Source of the DNA: an uncultured Lachnospiraceae bacterium
GTDB taxonomy: Bacteria > Bacillota > Clostridia > Lachnospirales > Lachnospiraceae
Assembly: GCA_910583615.1 (NCBI GenBank)
Contig: CAJTXP010000017.1
Span: forward strand, 11,631 to 75,630
Direction of reading: 5' to 3'
DNA length: 64,000 nt
The first letter of the stretch is position 1. The number at the start of each line of letters is the position of its first letter. The notes below the pieces were generated by a model, which saw only the letters and a program-made list of their open reading frames with translations, had not been told where the DNA came from and did no database searches. The translations under genes and the position numbers were made by a program. Of this stretch, positions 51,693 through 61,696 are shown one piece after another.

Positions 51693-51707
51693 TAGGAGGT
51701 GCCGATG

Positions 51708-52637
51708 ATGGCAGAGGAGAAAAAAGGGTTTTTCAGACGCCTGGCAGAGGGTTTATCCAAAACCAGGGATAATATTGTATCCGGCATGGATGCCATATTC
51801 AACGGATTTTCGGATATTGATGAAGATTTTTATGATGAGATTGAGGAGATCCTGATTATGGGAGACATCGGGATCAATGCGACTACATGTATAATCGATA
51901 ATCTGAAAAAGAAGGTAAAAGAACAGCACATCAAGAAACCGGAGGAATGCAAGGAACTTCTGATTAACAGCATCAAAGAACAGATGCGGGTAGGGGAGAC
52001 TGCCTATGAATTTGAAAAACGTACATCGGTCGTGTTGGTCATCGGCGTTAACGGCGTGGGTAAGACGACTTCGGTGGGAAAGCTGGCCGGGAAGCTGAAG
52101 GATCAGGGCCGCCGCGTGATTCTGGCGGCTGCCGATACGTTCCGGGCGGCTGCCGGAGAACAGCTTACGGAATGGGCCAACCGCGCGGGTGTGGAGATCA
52201 TCGGGGGAGGAGAAGGAGCAGATCCGGCCTCCGTAGTCTATGACGCAGTGTGTGCGGCGAAAGCCAGGAAGGCAGACGTGCTCCTGATCGATACGGCAGG
52301 CAGACTTCACAATAAAAGGAACCTCATGGAGGAACTTCGGAAGATCAACCGCATCATCGGGCGGGAATATCCGGATGCCTATCGGGAGACGCTGGTCGTG
52401 CTGGACGGCACTACCGGACAGAATGCACTGGAACAGGCAAGGCAGTTTGGAGAGGCTGCGGAGCTGACCGGTATCATTCTGACAAAACTGGACGGAACCG
52501 CAAAAGGCGGAATCGCAGTGGCGATCCAGTCCGAACTGAATGTTCCGGTGAAATATATCGGAGTGGGAGAACATATTGACGATCTGCAGAAATTTGATGC
52601 AGATACATTTGTAAACGCACTGTTTCTGTCAGAGTAG
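51708..52637 (+). CDS. ftsY: Signal recognition particle receptor FtsY
   Basis: 309 residues from ATG 51708, eight bases after AGGAGG (51694-51699); ATG 51705 is also possible. SRP GTPase with short N-terminal part; NG domain with GVNGVGKTTSVGKLAGKL (P-loop, about 105-122), AADTFRAAAGEQL, DTAGRLHNK and TKLDGTAKGG. Docks ribosome-nascent-chain-SRP complexes at the membrane. Its leader is the hairpin-repeat spacer. The ffh gene that often follows is not here. Confidence 0.96.
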   Translation: MAEEKKGFFRRLAEGLSKTRDNIVSGMDAIFNGFSDIDEDFYDEIEEILIMGDIGINATTCIIDNLKKKVKEQHIKKPEECKELLINSIKEQMRVGETAYEFEKRTSVVLVIGVNGVGKTTSVGKLAGKLKDQGRRVILAAADTFRAAAGEQLTEWANRAGVEIIGGGEGADPASVVYDAVCAAKARKADVLLIDTAGRLHNKRNLMEELRKINRIIGREYPDAYRETLVVLDGTTGQNALEQARQFGEAAELTGIILTKLDGTAKGGIAVAIQSELNVPVKYIGVGEHIDDLQKFDADTFVNALFLSE

Positions 52638-52671
52638 GAAAGACGACGGGATAAAGAGGAGATATGAAAAA

Positions 52672-53883
52672 ATGATGACATTGGAAAAATTTGAAGAAGC
52701 CTGCGAGATCGTAGGCAGGGTAACAACAGAGACACGGCTGATGTACAGCCAGTATTTCAGCGATCTGTCCGGCAACAGAGTCTATCTGAAACCAGAAAAC
52801 ATGCAGAAGACAGGAGCTTTTAAGATCCGAGGGGCTTATTACAAGATCAGTACCCTGTCAGAAGAAGAGCGTGCGAAGGGGCTGATTACGGCGTCTGCCG
52901 GCAATCATGCACAGGGAGTGGCGTATGCGGCGAAAGAGTATGGCTGCAAAGCAGTGATCGTGATGCCCACGACGACACCTCTCATAAAGGTAAACCATAC
53001 CAAGGAATACGGTGCGGAAGTTGTGCTTGCAGGGAATGACTACGACGAGGCGTGCGCACATGCTTACGAACTGGCAGAGGCACATGGTTATACGTTTATT
53101 CATCCTTTTGACGATCTGGATGTGGCGACCGGGCAGGGAACGATCTCCATGGAGATCTTCAAGGAGCTGCCGCTGGTAGACTACATTCTGGTTCCCATCG
53201 GCGGCGGCGGTCTGGCTGCAGGCGTTGCGACACTGGCGAAACAGCTCAATCCGAAGATTAAGGTCATCGGTGTGGAACCGAAAGGCGCCAACTGTATGGA
53301 ACAGTCCATGGCGAAAGGAGAGGTCATCTGCCTTTCCGGCAGCAATACGATTGCGGACGGCACGGCGGTGCGTGAACCTGGGAAAACGATCTTTCCGTAC
53401 ATTCAGGAAAATGTGGATCAGATCATCTCCGTGCCGGATGACGAGCTGATCGTGGCATTTCTGGATATGGTGGAGAATCACAAGATGATTGTAGAAAACT
53501 CCGGACTTTTGAGCGTTGCGGCTCTTCGCCATCTGGATGTAAAAAATAAAAAAGTCGTGTGTATCTTAAGCGGCGGCAACATGGATATCATTACCATGTC
53601 CTCAGTCGTTCAGCACGGCCTGATCCAGAGAGACCGGATCTTCACAGTATCGGTGCTTCTTCCGGACAAACCGGGCGAACTGGTGCACGTGGCTTCCATC
53701 ATTGCGGATCTGCAGGGCAATGTCATCCGTCTGGATCATAATCAGTTTGTAAGCACCAACCGCAATGCGGCAGTGGAGCTGAAGATTACCATGGAGGCAT
53801 TCGGCACCGAACATAAAGAGCGTCTGATTAAGGGGCTTGCTGATAATGGGTATCGTCCGAAGCTGATTCGGGCAAATATATAA
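52672..53883 (+). CDS. ilvA: Threonine ammonia-lyase with ACT domain
   Basis: 403 residues; AGAGGAG ten bases upstream. PLP enzyme turning threonine to 2-oxobutyrate: PLP Lys in KTGAFKIRGAYYKI (about 50), SAGNHAQGVAYAAK, glycine loop PIGGGGLAAG, LSGGNMD, and a C-terminal ACT domain (about 325-403, VLLPDKPGELVHVASIIADL). The ACT domain and length fit the TdcB/short-IlvA class. A three-codon frame (ATG AAA AAA TGA) overlaps the start and may aid initiation. Near hom, the other threonine-pathway gene here. Confidence 0.93.
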   Translation: MMTLEKFEEACEIVGRVTTETRLMYSQYFSDLSGNRVYLKPENMQKTGAFKIRGAYYKISTLSEEERAKGLITASAGNHAQGVAYAAKEYGCKAVIVMPTTTPLIKVNHTKEYGAEVVLAGNDYDEACAHAYELAEAHGYTFIHPFDDLDVATGQGTISMEIFKELPLVDYILVPIGGGGLAAGVATLAKQLNPKIKVIGVEPKGANCMEQSMAKGEVICLSGSNTIADGTAVREPGKTIFPYIQENVDQIISVPDDELIVAFLDMVENHKMIVENSGLLSVAALRHLDVKNKKVVCILSGGNMDIITMSSVVQHGLIQRDRIFTVSVLLPDKPGELVHVASIIADLQGNVIRLDHNQFVSTNRNAAVELKITMEAFGTEHKERLIKGLADNGYRPKLIRANI

Positions 53884-53912
53884 ACAAAGATAAAAATCAA
53901 GGAGGTACAAAA

Positions 53913-54329
53913 ATGAAAAGCAGAGTAGAGGAAGCGGCAGGCAGACATGCAAACGGGTATAACTGCTGCCAGGCAGTTGTATGTACGTACAGTGAACTTC
54001 TGGGTGTGGAAGAAAAAACGGCCTTCCGGATGAGTGAAGGGTTCGGAGCCGGTATGGGAGATATGGAAAGCACCTGCGGCGCTCTGTCAGGCGCAGTAAT
54101 GCTGGCAGGGCTTAAGAGCAGCGACGGAAATCTGGAGGCGCCAAAGACAAAAGGGAAGACCTATCAGCTTTCCAAAGAGCTCAGGAAACGCTTTGAAGAA
54201 AGATGCGGTTCTGCAGTCTGTAAGGAGATCAAGGGGATCGAGAGCGGACAGCCCAAATATGGCTGCAGAGACTGCGTCCGGGCTGCGTCGGCGATCGCAG
54301 AGGAAGTATTGTTTGGAGAGGAAGAATGA
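53913..54329 (+). CDS. C_GCAxxG_C_C family protein
   Basis: 138 residues; CAAGGAGG upstream. Cysteine-patterned family: YNCCQAVV near 17-24, STCGALSGAVMLAG (about 54-67, the GCAxxG-like centre), ERCGSAVCKEI and YGCRDCVRAA at the end. Found in anaerobes, often next to redox genes; a metal or Fe-S role is suspected for the family but unproven. Its stop overlaps the hom start (ATGA), so they are co-translated. Confidence 0.82.
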   Translation: MKSRVEEAAGRHANGYNCCQAVVCTYSELLGVEEKTAFRMSEGFGAGMGDMESTCGALSGAVMLAGLKSSDGNLEAPKTKGKTYQLSKELRKRFEERCGSAVCKEIKGIESGQPKYGCRDCVRAASAIAEEVLFGEEE

Positions 54330-55621
54330 GCAGATATAAGAAGATCCGGGCTGCGCTTCTCGGGGCAGGGACGGTAGGCGGAGGAGTCTATAAACTCCTT
54401 AAGATGCGGAAAGAGGAGATGCCTTTCAAGGTACAGGCGGAACTTGAGATCACAAAAGTGCTGGTAAGGGATATATCCAGAAAGAGAGAAGGAATTCCCG
54501 AAGAGGTACTGACTGATGACTGGAACAGCATCCTGGAGGATCCCGAAATTCAGATCGTCATAGAACTGATGGGCGGCATCGAACCTGCCCGAACCCGAAT
54601 TCTGGAGGCCCTGGAGGCCGGCAAGCACGTGGTTACTGCCAACAAGGACCTGATGGCGGAACATGGAAGAGAACTGATGGAGGCGGCAGAGCGCCATCAC
54701 TGCGATCTGCAGTTTGAGGCGGCGGTTGCCGGAGGCATCCCGATCATCCGCCCATTAAAAGAATGTCTGGCAGGCAACGAGATCACCGAGGTAATGGGCA
54801 TTGTTAACGGCACGACCAACTATATTCTGACACGTATGACGGAAGACGGAATGGATTTTGCGGAGGCGCTGAAAAAAGCGCAGGAGCTGGGATTTGCGGA
54901 GGCCGATCCCACGTCGGATATCGAGGGACTGGATGCAGGGCGCAAGATGGCGATTCTGGCTTCCATTGCCTTCCATTCCCGCGTGACCTTTTCCGATGTG
55001 GATGTGAAAGGGATCACGAAGATCACGGCAAAAGACATTCAGTATGCGAAAGAGTTCGGATATACGCTGAAACTTCTCGGAGTGGCGCGCAACACGGACG
55101 GAGAGATGGAAGTGGGCGTATTTCCCATGATGATCCCGTCCGGACATCCGCTGGCTCACGTAAAGGATGCGTTCAATGCAGTCTTTGTCCATGGCGATGC
55201 AGTAGACGATGCCATGTTTCAGGGAAAGGGAGCAGGAGAGCTTCCGACCGCCAGCGCAGTCATGGGAGACATAATTGCAGTGGCAAGGAATATGCAGTAC
55301 GATTGCTGCGGCAGAATCGGCTGCAGCTGTTATAAAGATCTTCCCATGAAATCCTCCGGGGAGTCCAGGCACCGGTATTTTCTGCGCCTGATCGTTGAGG
55401 ACCGGACCGGTATTCTGGCAGGCGTGGCGGGCGTACTGGGCAACAACAATGTAAGCATCAATCAGGTCATCCAGAAACCGGCGGTGGATGGAGTGGCGGA
55501 ACTGGTGGTCATCACGGACAAGGTGGAGAACCGTCATCTGAAGGATGCGCTGATGATTTTCGGCGAGATGTCCATGATTCAGGAAGTGGCATCTGTGATC
55601 CGGGTATATTCTCCGCGATAA
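54326..55621 (+). CDS. hom: Homoserine dehydrogenase
   Basis: 431 residues, usual length for the ACT-containing form. NAD(P) loop LLGAGTVGGGVYKLL, ELMGGIEPAR, HVVTANKDLMAEHG, FEAAVAGGIPII, VNGTTNYILTRM, EADPTSDIEGLDAGRKMAIL, and a C-terminal ACT domain (about 350-431, EDRTGILAGVAGVLGNNNVS) for feedback control. Reduces aspartate semialdehyde to homoserine. Overlaps the preceding gene by four bases. Confidence 0.96.
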   Translation: MSRYKKIRAALLGAGTVGGGVYKLLKMRKEEMPFKVQAELEITKVLVRDISRKREGIPEEVLTDDWNSILEDPEIQIVIELMGGIEPARTRILEALEAGKHVVTANKDLMAEHGRELMEAAERHHCDLQFEAAVAGGIPIIRPLKECLAGNEITEVMGIVNGTTNYILTRMTEDGMDFAEALKKAQELGFAEADPTSDIEGLDAGRKMAILASIAFHSRVTFSDVDVKGITKITAKDIQYAKEFGYTLKLLGVARNTDGEMEVGVFPMMIPSGHPLAHVKDAFNAVFVHGDAVDDAMFQGKGAGELPTASAVMGDIIAVARNMQYDCCGRIGCSCYKDLPMKSSGESRHRYFLRLIVEDRTGILAGVAGVLGNNNVSINQVIQKPAVDGVAELVVITDKVENRHLKDALMIFGEMSMIQEVASVIRVYSPR

Positions 55622-55711
55622 AATTTTTTGAAAAATCTGGAGATCGGCGCCCGCGAGTCAGCGTTACCGGAAAATTTTATTGCCCGACCGTATAAATTGT
55701 CAGAATTTACC

Positions 55712-55744
55712 GGCACCCGCAGGACGCGGATTTGAAAGGGTGCC
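55712..55744. other. Short inverted repeat in the hom-trx spacer
   Basis: GGCACCC (55712-55718) with GGGTGCC (55738-55744), 19-base loop, no T run. The rest of the 55622-55814 spacer shows nothing I recognise. Confidence 0.35.
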
Positions 55745-55814
55745 TGATATTTCCTGTGAGTCTGCCTTTCAGATGGGAACACTGATAGTGTGTAACTCAG
55801 AAAGGAGAGCGCCA

Positions 55815-56126
55815 ATGGAGATCAGAAAGATTACCGGAGACAATTTTCAGACTGAAGTGACAGAGGCCGGCGGTCCGGTTCTTCTGGACTTTTATGCGGA
55901 CTGGTGCGGTCCCTGCAAGGCACAGCACCCGGTTCTTATGCAGGCGGCTGATGAAGCGTGCGATGTGAAATTCTGCAAAGTCAATATTGATGATGACCCG
56001 CAGCTTGCCGAACGGTTCGGCGTGACGCATGTTCCTACGATGCTTGTCATGAACGGGGAGAAGATATATAAGACGATCAAAGGATTCCATCCGCTGGAAG
56101 AGATACTGGAGTATCTGGAGATGTAG
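55815..56126 (+). CDS. Thioredoxin
   Basis: 103 residues from ATG 55815 (AAAGGAGAG upstream). Thioredoxin fold with active site DFYADWCGPCKAQHP (Cys about 30 and 33) and the cis-Pro in THVPTMLVM. General disulfide reductant. No reductase gene adjacent. A terminator follows at 56186. Confidence 0.94.
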   Translation: MEIRKITGDNFQTEVTEAGGPVLLDFYADWCGPCKAQHPVLMQAADEACDVKFCKVNIDDDPQLAERFGVTHVPTMLVMNGEKIYKTIKGFHPLEEILEYLEM

Positions 56127-56185
56127 CTGCCGTGAACGGATCAGATACACTGCGTCAGTCAGATGGTATCAGAATGGATTTACAG

Positions 56186-56222
56186 AGAAACGGCGTAGCC
56201 TGCGGGTTATGCCGTTTCTTAT
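56186..56222 (+). terminator. Intrinsic terminator after thioredoxin
   Basis: AGAAACGGC (56186-56194) pairs with GCCGTTTCT (56211-56219), extended inward by near-complementary bases. The following T run is short. Confidence 0.65.
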
Positions 56223-56279
56223 GTTTCCGGCAGGATGAAAGCATGTTGTTTTAAACGGAAGAATACGGGAGGATTACAT

Positions 56280-56771
56280 ATGTTTTTTTTACCTTCTTTC
56301 GAATGCATTCTGGAGTGTGGCAGGATGCCCGACGAAATCCGGAGAATGATGGAGCTTGTGACGGTGCAGCAGAATAAAAAATTTTTCGGATCAGGTGACG
56401 GCGAGTTTACCGGAACCGTTTCGGATTCCGGATTTGAAATCGTACCAAGGCTCACATACCGAAATTCTTTTGTACCGATTATAAGAGGATGGATCAAGAC
56501 GGATGGAGAAACGTCAAAAATTATAATAAAAATGAAGATGCATTCTTTTACGTCTGCGTTCTGTGCGATCTGGTTTGGTTCTCTGTTCTTTTTTCTGATT
56601 TTCGGAATACTTATGGCATTTGCAGACGGAATACTTTCTGCTCTGCCGATAATCGCTCAGTCAGCCGGCATGGCAGGGCTTGGACTGATGATGGTTCGAT
56701 TCGGATTTCAAAGGCCGGCAGAGAAATCTCTGGAGAGACTCAAAGAACTGCTGGGTGGAAAAGAGGTATGA
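56280..56771 (+). CDS. Membrane protein of unknown function
   Basis: 163 residues from ATG 56280, chosen for CGGGAGG seven bases upstream (ATG 56235 has no site). A soluble N-terminal half (MFFLPSFECILECGRMPDEI, then a beta-rich part) is followed by two membrane helices (about 96-115 and 121-143) and a short basic tail. I recognise no family. It stands alone between a terminator and the promoter of the HPr-like gene. Confidence 0.65.
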   Translation: MFFLPSFECILECGRMPDEIRRMMELVTVQQNKKFFGSGDGEFTGTVSDSGFEIVPRLTYRNSFVPIIRGWIKTDGETSKIIIKMKMHSFTSAFCAIWFGSLFFFLIFGILMAFADGILSALPIIAQSAGMAGLGLMMVRFGFQRPAEKSLERLKELLGGKEV

Positions 56772-56787
56772 GCCTGAAAGATCACAA

Positions 56788-56816
56788 TTTACATTTGGCG
56801 GCAGCTGTGCTATAAT
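56788..56816 (+). promoter_or_regulatory. Sigma-A promoter of the HPr-like gene
   Basis: TTTACA (56788-56793), 17-base spacer, TATAAT (56811-56816), with an extended -10 TG at 56808-56809. Leaves a 76-base leader. Confidence 0.85.
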
Positions 56817-56892
56817 AAAGCCACTTGATAACAAACAACGGATGACCGATGCCGTTGGACTGAAGATGAAGGATATGGCCGGGAGGGAGTAT

Positions 56893-57150
56893 ATGAAGAC
56901 GTTTCAGTATACAATCAATGAGGAACTGGGAATGCATGCCCGTGCGGCGGGTCTGGTTCTGCAGCTTGCCAAGGAGTTTAGAAGCAGCATTGTGATTTCC
57001 AATAAGGGAAAGAGCGGGGACTTAAAAAAGCTGCTGTCGGTGATTGATCTGGATATCCAGTATCAGGATACTGTGACGGTTACAGTGACGGGGCCGGATG
57101 AGGACGTGGCAGCAGAAGAGATGCAGGCTTTTTTTGAAGAAAATCTTTAA
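56893..57150 (+). CDS. HPr-family phosphocarrier lacking Ser46
   Basis: 85 residues from ATG 56893 (GGGAGGGAG upstream). HPr fold with phospho-His at exactly position 15 in LGMHARAAGLV; the usual HARPA reads HARAA. The regulatory Ser46 of Firmicute HPr is Lys46 here (GDLKKLLSV where Bacillus subtilis has NLKSIMGV), with a Ser at 49. It should accept phosphate from enzyme I at His15 but not be switched by HPr kinase, so a role apart from catabolite repression is likely. Crh is the opposite variant (His15 lost, Ser46 kept). Single-gene unit with its own promoter and terminator. Confidence 0.88.
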   Translation: MKTFQYTINEELGMHARAAGLVLQLAKEFRSSIVISNKGKSGDLKKLLSVIDLDIQYQDTVTVTVTGPDEDVAAEEMQAFFEENL

Positions 57151-57176
57151 ACTGCCGGTATGGAGTGACAGGAACA

Positions 57177-57208
57177 AAAGGACTGGTCCTTTGGGACGAG
57201 TCCTTTTT
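57177..57208 (+). terminator. Intrinsic terminator of the HPr-like gene
   Basis: AAAGGACT-G-GTCC pairs with GGAC-G-AGTCCTTT (one internal mismatch), tetraloop, then T run. Confidence 0.85.
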
Positions 57209-57286
57209 GCGGGCAGGATGTGGACAGCTGCCTGGAAGATCAGATACACTATTCAGAAATTATGATAGAAAGACAGGATGAATCTT

Positions 57287-59806
<2,520 letters not shown>

Positions 59807-59859
59807 CAGGATGATATGGGTTTTCCTGACACGAAGACGGAAAGGAAATATGTCCGGAT

Positions 59860-60687
59860 ATGATATGCCAGAAATGTGGAACTGATATACCAGAAGACAA
59901 GATATATTGTGAAAAATGCGGGAATGCGATTCAGATGGTTCCGGATTATAATCCGAATGAGGATTTTACAGTGGGAACGGAGGAAAAGGAGCAGCAGTCT
60001 GTCCCGGAGGAAGCTTTTACGGCTTCCGATTCCTGGTGGTACAGGCGAAGATACTGGCTGGCGGGGATAGGCCTGCTTATTTTGGGGATTCTGGCATATC
60101 AGATTTCTTTCCACTATGTGTTTCATCCGGAAGAAACTGCAACAGAACCAGAGGAGGTGGAGCTGCCGGCAAAGCCGGAATTCGGAATTCAGCCGGGAAT
60201 CTACAGTTATTCTCCGCAGTTGACGATTTCACACAGGGAAAAAAACAATGGTGAGATCTATTATACAACAGACGGAACAACGCCGGATGAACAGAGTACT
60301 TTGTACAAAGCTCCGATCTTCGTGGGGGAAGGAACGACGGTCGTCAGAGCTGTCTTTGTCCGGAATGACGGAGTACAAAGCGAGGAGATGTCCGGGACTT
60401 ATCGGGTAGAATTCCAGTATCCGGAGGAACCTGTGTTCAGTATGCCGGGGGGCAGCTATGACAATGCTTTTTCTGTGACCATAACTGCAGAGGAGGGCTG
60501 CAGAATCTATTATACAACGAATGGAGAAGAGCCGGGCTTCCAGTCCAGGCTGTATCGGGGCCCGGTTTCTATTCCTGAGGGCCTTACGGTACTGCAGGCG
60601 GTATCTGTGGATGAAGACGGAGGAATGAGCGGTATTGTAGAGGCGGTCTATGATGTGTCAGGAGGGCGCAGATCACCCACACCGTGA
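59860..60687 (+). CDS. Zinc-ribbon membrane protein with two chitobiase-type repeats
   Basis: 275 residues. An N-terminal zinc ribbon (CQKCGTDIPEDKIYCEKCG, 3-21) is cytoplasmic, one membrane helix lies at about 67-86, and two C-terminal repeats of the chitobiase/beta-hexosaminidase C-terminal type (about 105-185 and 190-265) each carry the IYYTTDGTTPDEQSTLYKAP / IYYTTNGEEPGFQSRLYRGP pattern. In enzymes this small beta domain accompanies glycosidases; here it stands alone outside, so binding rather than catalysis is likely. Follows ftsK by 53 bases and may share its transcript. Function unknown. Confidence 0.8.
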   Translation: MICQKCGTDIPEDKIYCEKCGNAIQMVPDYNPNEDFTVGTEEKEQQSVPEEAFTASDSWWYRRRYWLAGIGLLILGILAYQISFHYVFHPEETATEPEEVELPAKPEFGIQPGIYSYSPQLTISHREKNNGEIYYTTDGTTPDEQSTLYKAPIFVGEGTTVVRAVFVRNDGVQSEEMSGTYRVEFQYPEEPVFSMPGGSYDNAFSVTITAEEGCRIYYTTNGEEPGFQSRLYRGPVSIPEGLTVLQAVSVDEDGGMSGIVEAVYDVSGGRRSPTP

Positions 60688-60721
60688 AAAGTAACGAGCT
60701 GTTAAATCTGTATTTTTTTTG

Positions 60722-60750
60722 TTGAAATATCCGTATTTTTGCATTATGAT
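60722..60750 (+). promoter_or_regulatory. Sigma-A promoter of nfnAB
   Basis: TTGAAA (60722-60727), 17-base spacer, TATGAT (60745-60750), 61 bases before the nfnA start. Confidence 0.75.
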
Positions 60751-60811
60751 AGAAAGAGATGATTTGTAGTCGTTATACAGAATCGCTATAAAATGTATTA
60801 GGAGGAAGCAT

Positions 60812-61696
60812 ATGTTTAAGATTTTGGAAGCAGAGAAGCTCTCTGCAGCAGTCTACAAGCAGGTGATCCATGCACCGCGCGTGGCAAAGTCCTGTGAACC
60901 GGGACAGTTCATTATTGTGAGGGTAGATGAGAATGCGGAGCGTATTCCGCTCACGATCTGCGATTATGACCGGGAAGCCGGAACGATTACGCTGGCTTTT
61001 CAGCCTATTGGCGTGTCCACCCATAAACTGGTTGCATTGAAAGCAGGGGATGAGATTGCTGACTTTGTAGGGCCTCTGGGGCGTCCGTCTGAGCTGGTAA
61101 CGGATGACTTTGAGGAAGTTAAAAAGAAAAAAGTCGTGTTCATTGCCGGAGGCGTCGGCACAGCTCCCGTCTATCCGCAGGCAAAATGGCTGCATGATCA
61201 TGGAATTGAATGTGATATCATCGTTGGAGCAAGGACGAAGGACCTGCTGATCCTGGAGGAGGAGATGAGCAAAGTCGGCAATCTGTATTTGTGTACGGAC
61301 GACGGAAGCTACGGGTTCCACGGAGTCGGTACGGCGATGCTGGAGAAGCTGGTGAGCGAGGGACACCATTATGACCTGTGTGTGGCGATCGGTCCGATGA
61401 TTATGATGAAGTTTGCGTGCCTGACAACGAAGAAGCTGGGAATCCCCACCATCGTCAGCATGAATCCCATCATGGTGGACGGAACCGGCATGTGCGGTGC
61501 CTGCCGTGTACTGGTAGGGGATGAAGTGAAGTTCGCATGCGTGGACGGACCGGAGTTCGACGGACATAAGATCGATTTTGAGCAGGCTATGAAAAGAGCA
61601 GCCATGTATAAAACCGAAGAGGGAAGACGTCTTCTGAAATTCCAGGAGGGCGACACGCATCATGGCGGCTGCGGAAATTGCGGAGGTGACAAATAA
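60812..61696 (+). CDS. nfnA: NfnA-type ferredoxin-NADP reductase subunit
   Basis: 294 residues; TTAGGAGGAAG upstream. FAD-binding part (CEPGQFIIVRV, ERIPLTICDYD), NAD-binding part (VVFIAGGVGTAPVYPQAKWL), and a 2Fe-2S cysteine cluster near the C-terminus (MCGACRVLVGDEVKFACVDG, plus HHGGCGNCGG tail). Matches the small subunit of the electron-bifurcating NADH-dependent ferredoxin:NADP oxidoreductase (also annotated sulfide dehydrogenase or dihydroorotate dehydrogenase electron-transfer subunit). Stop overlaps the nfnB start by one base. Confidence 0.9.
   Translation: MFKILEAEKLSAAVYKQVIHAPRVAKSCEPGQFIIVRVDENAERIPLTICDYDREAGTITLAFQPIGVSTHKLVALKAGDEIADFVGPLGRPSELVTDDFEEVKKKKVVFIAGGVGTAPVYPQAKWLHDHGIECDIIVGARTKDLLILEEEMSKVGNLYLCTDDGSYGFHGVGTAMLEKLVSEGHHYDLCVAIGPMIMMKFACLTTKKLGIPTIVSMNPIMVDGTGMCGACRVLVGDEVKFACVDGPEFDGHKIDFEQAMKRAAMYKTEEGRRLLKFQEGDTHHGGCGNCGGDK

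Noticed and set aside
52664..52675. Three-codon frame ATG AAA AAA TGA overlapping the ilvA start
   Set aside because: Too short to call a gene; may arise by chance from the A-rich start region.
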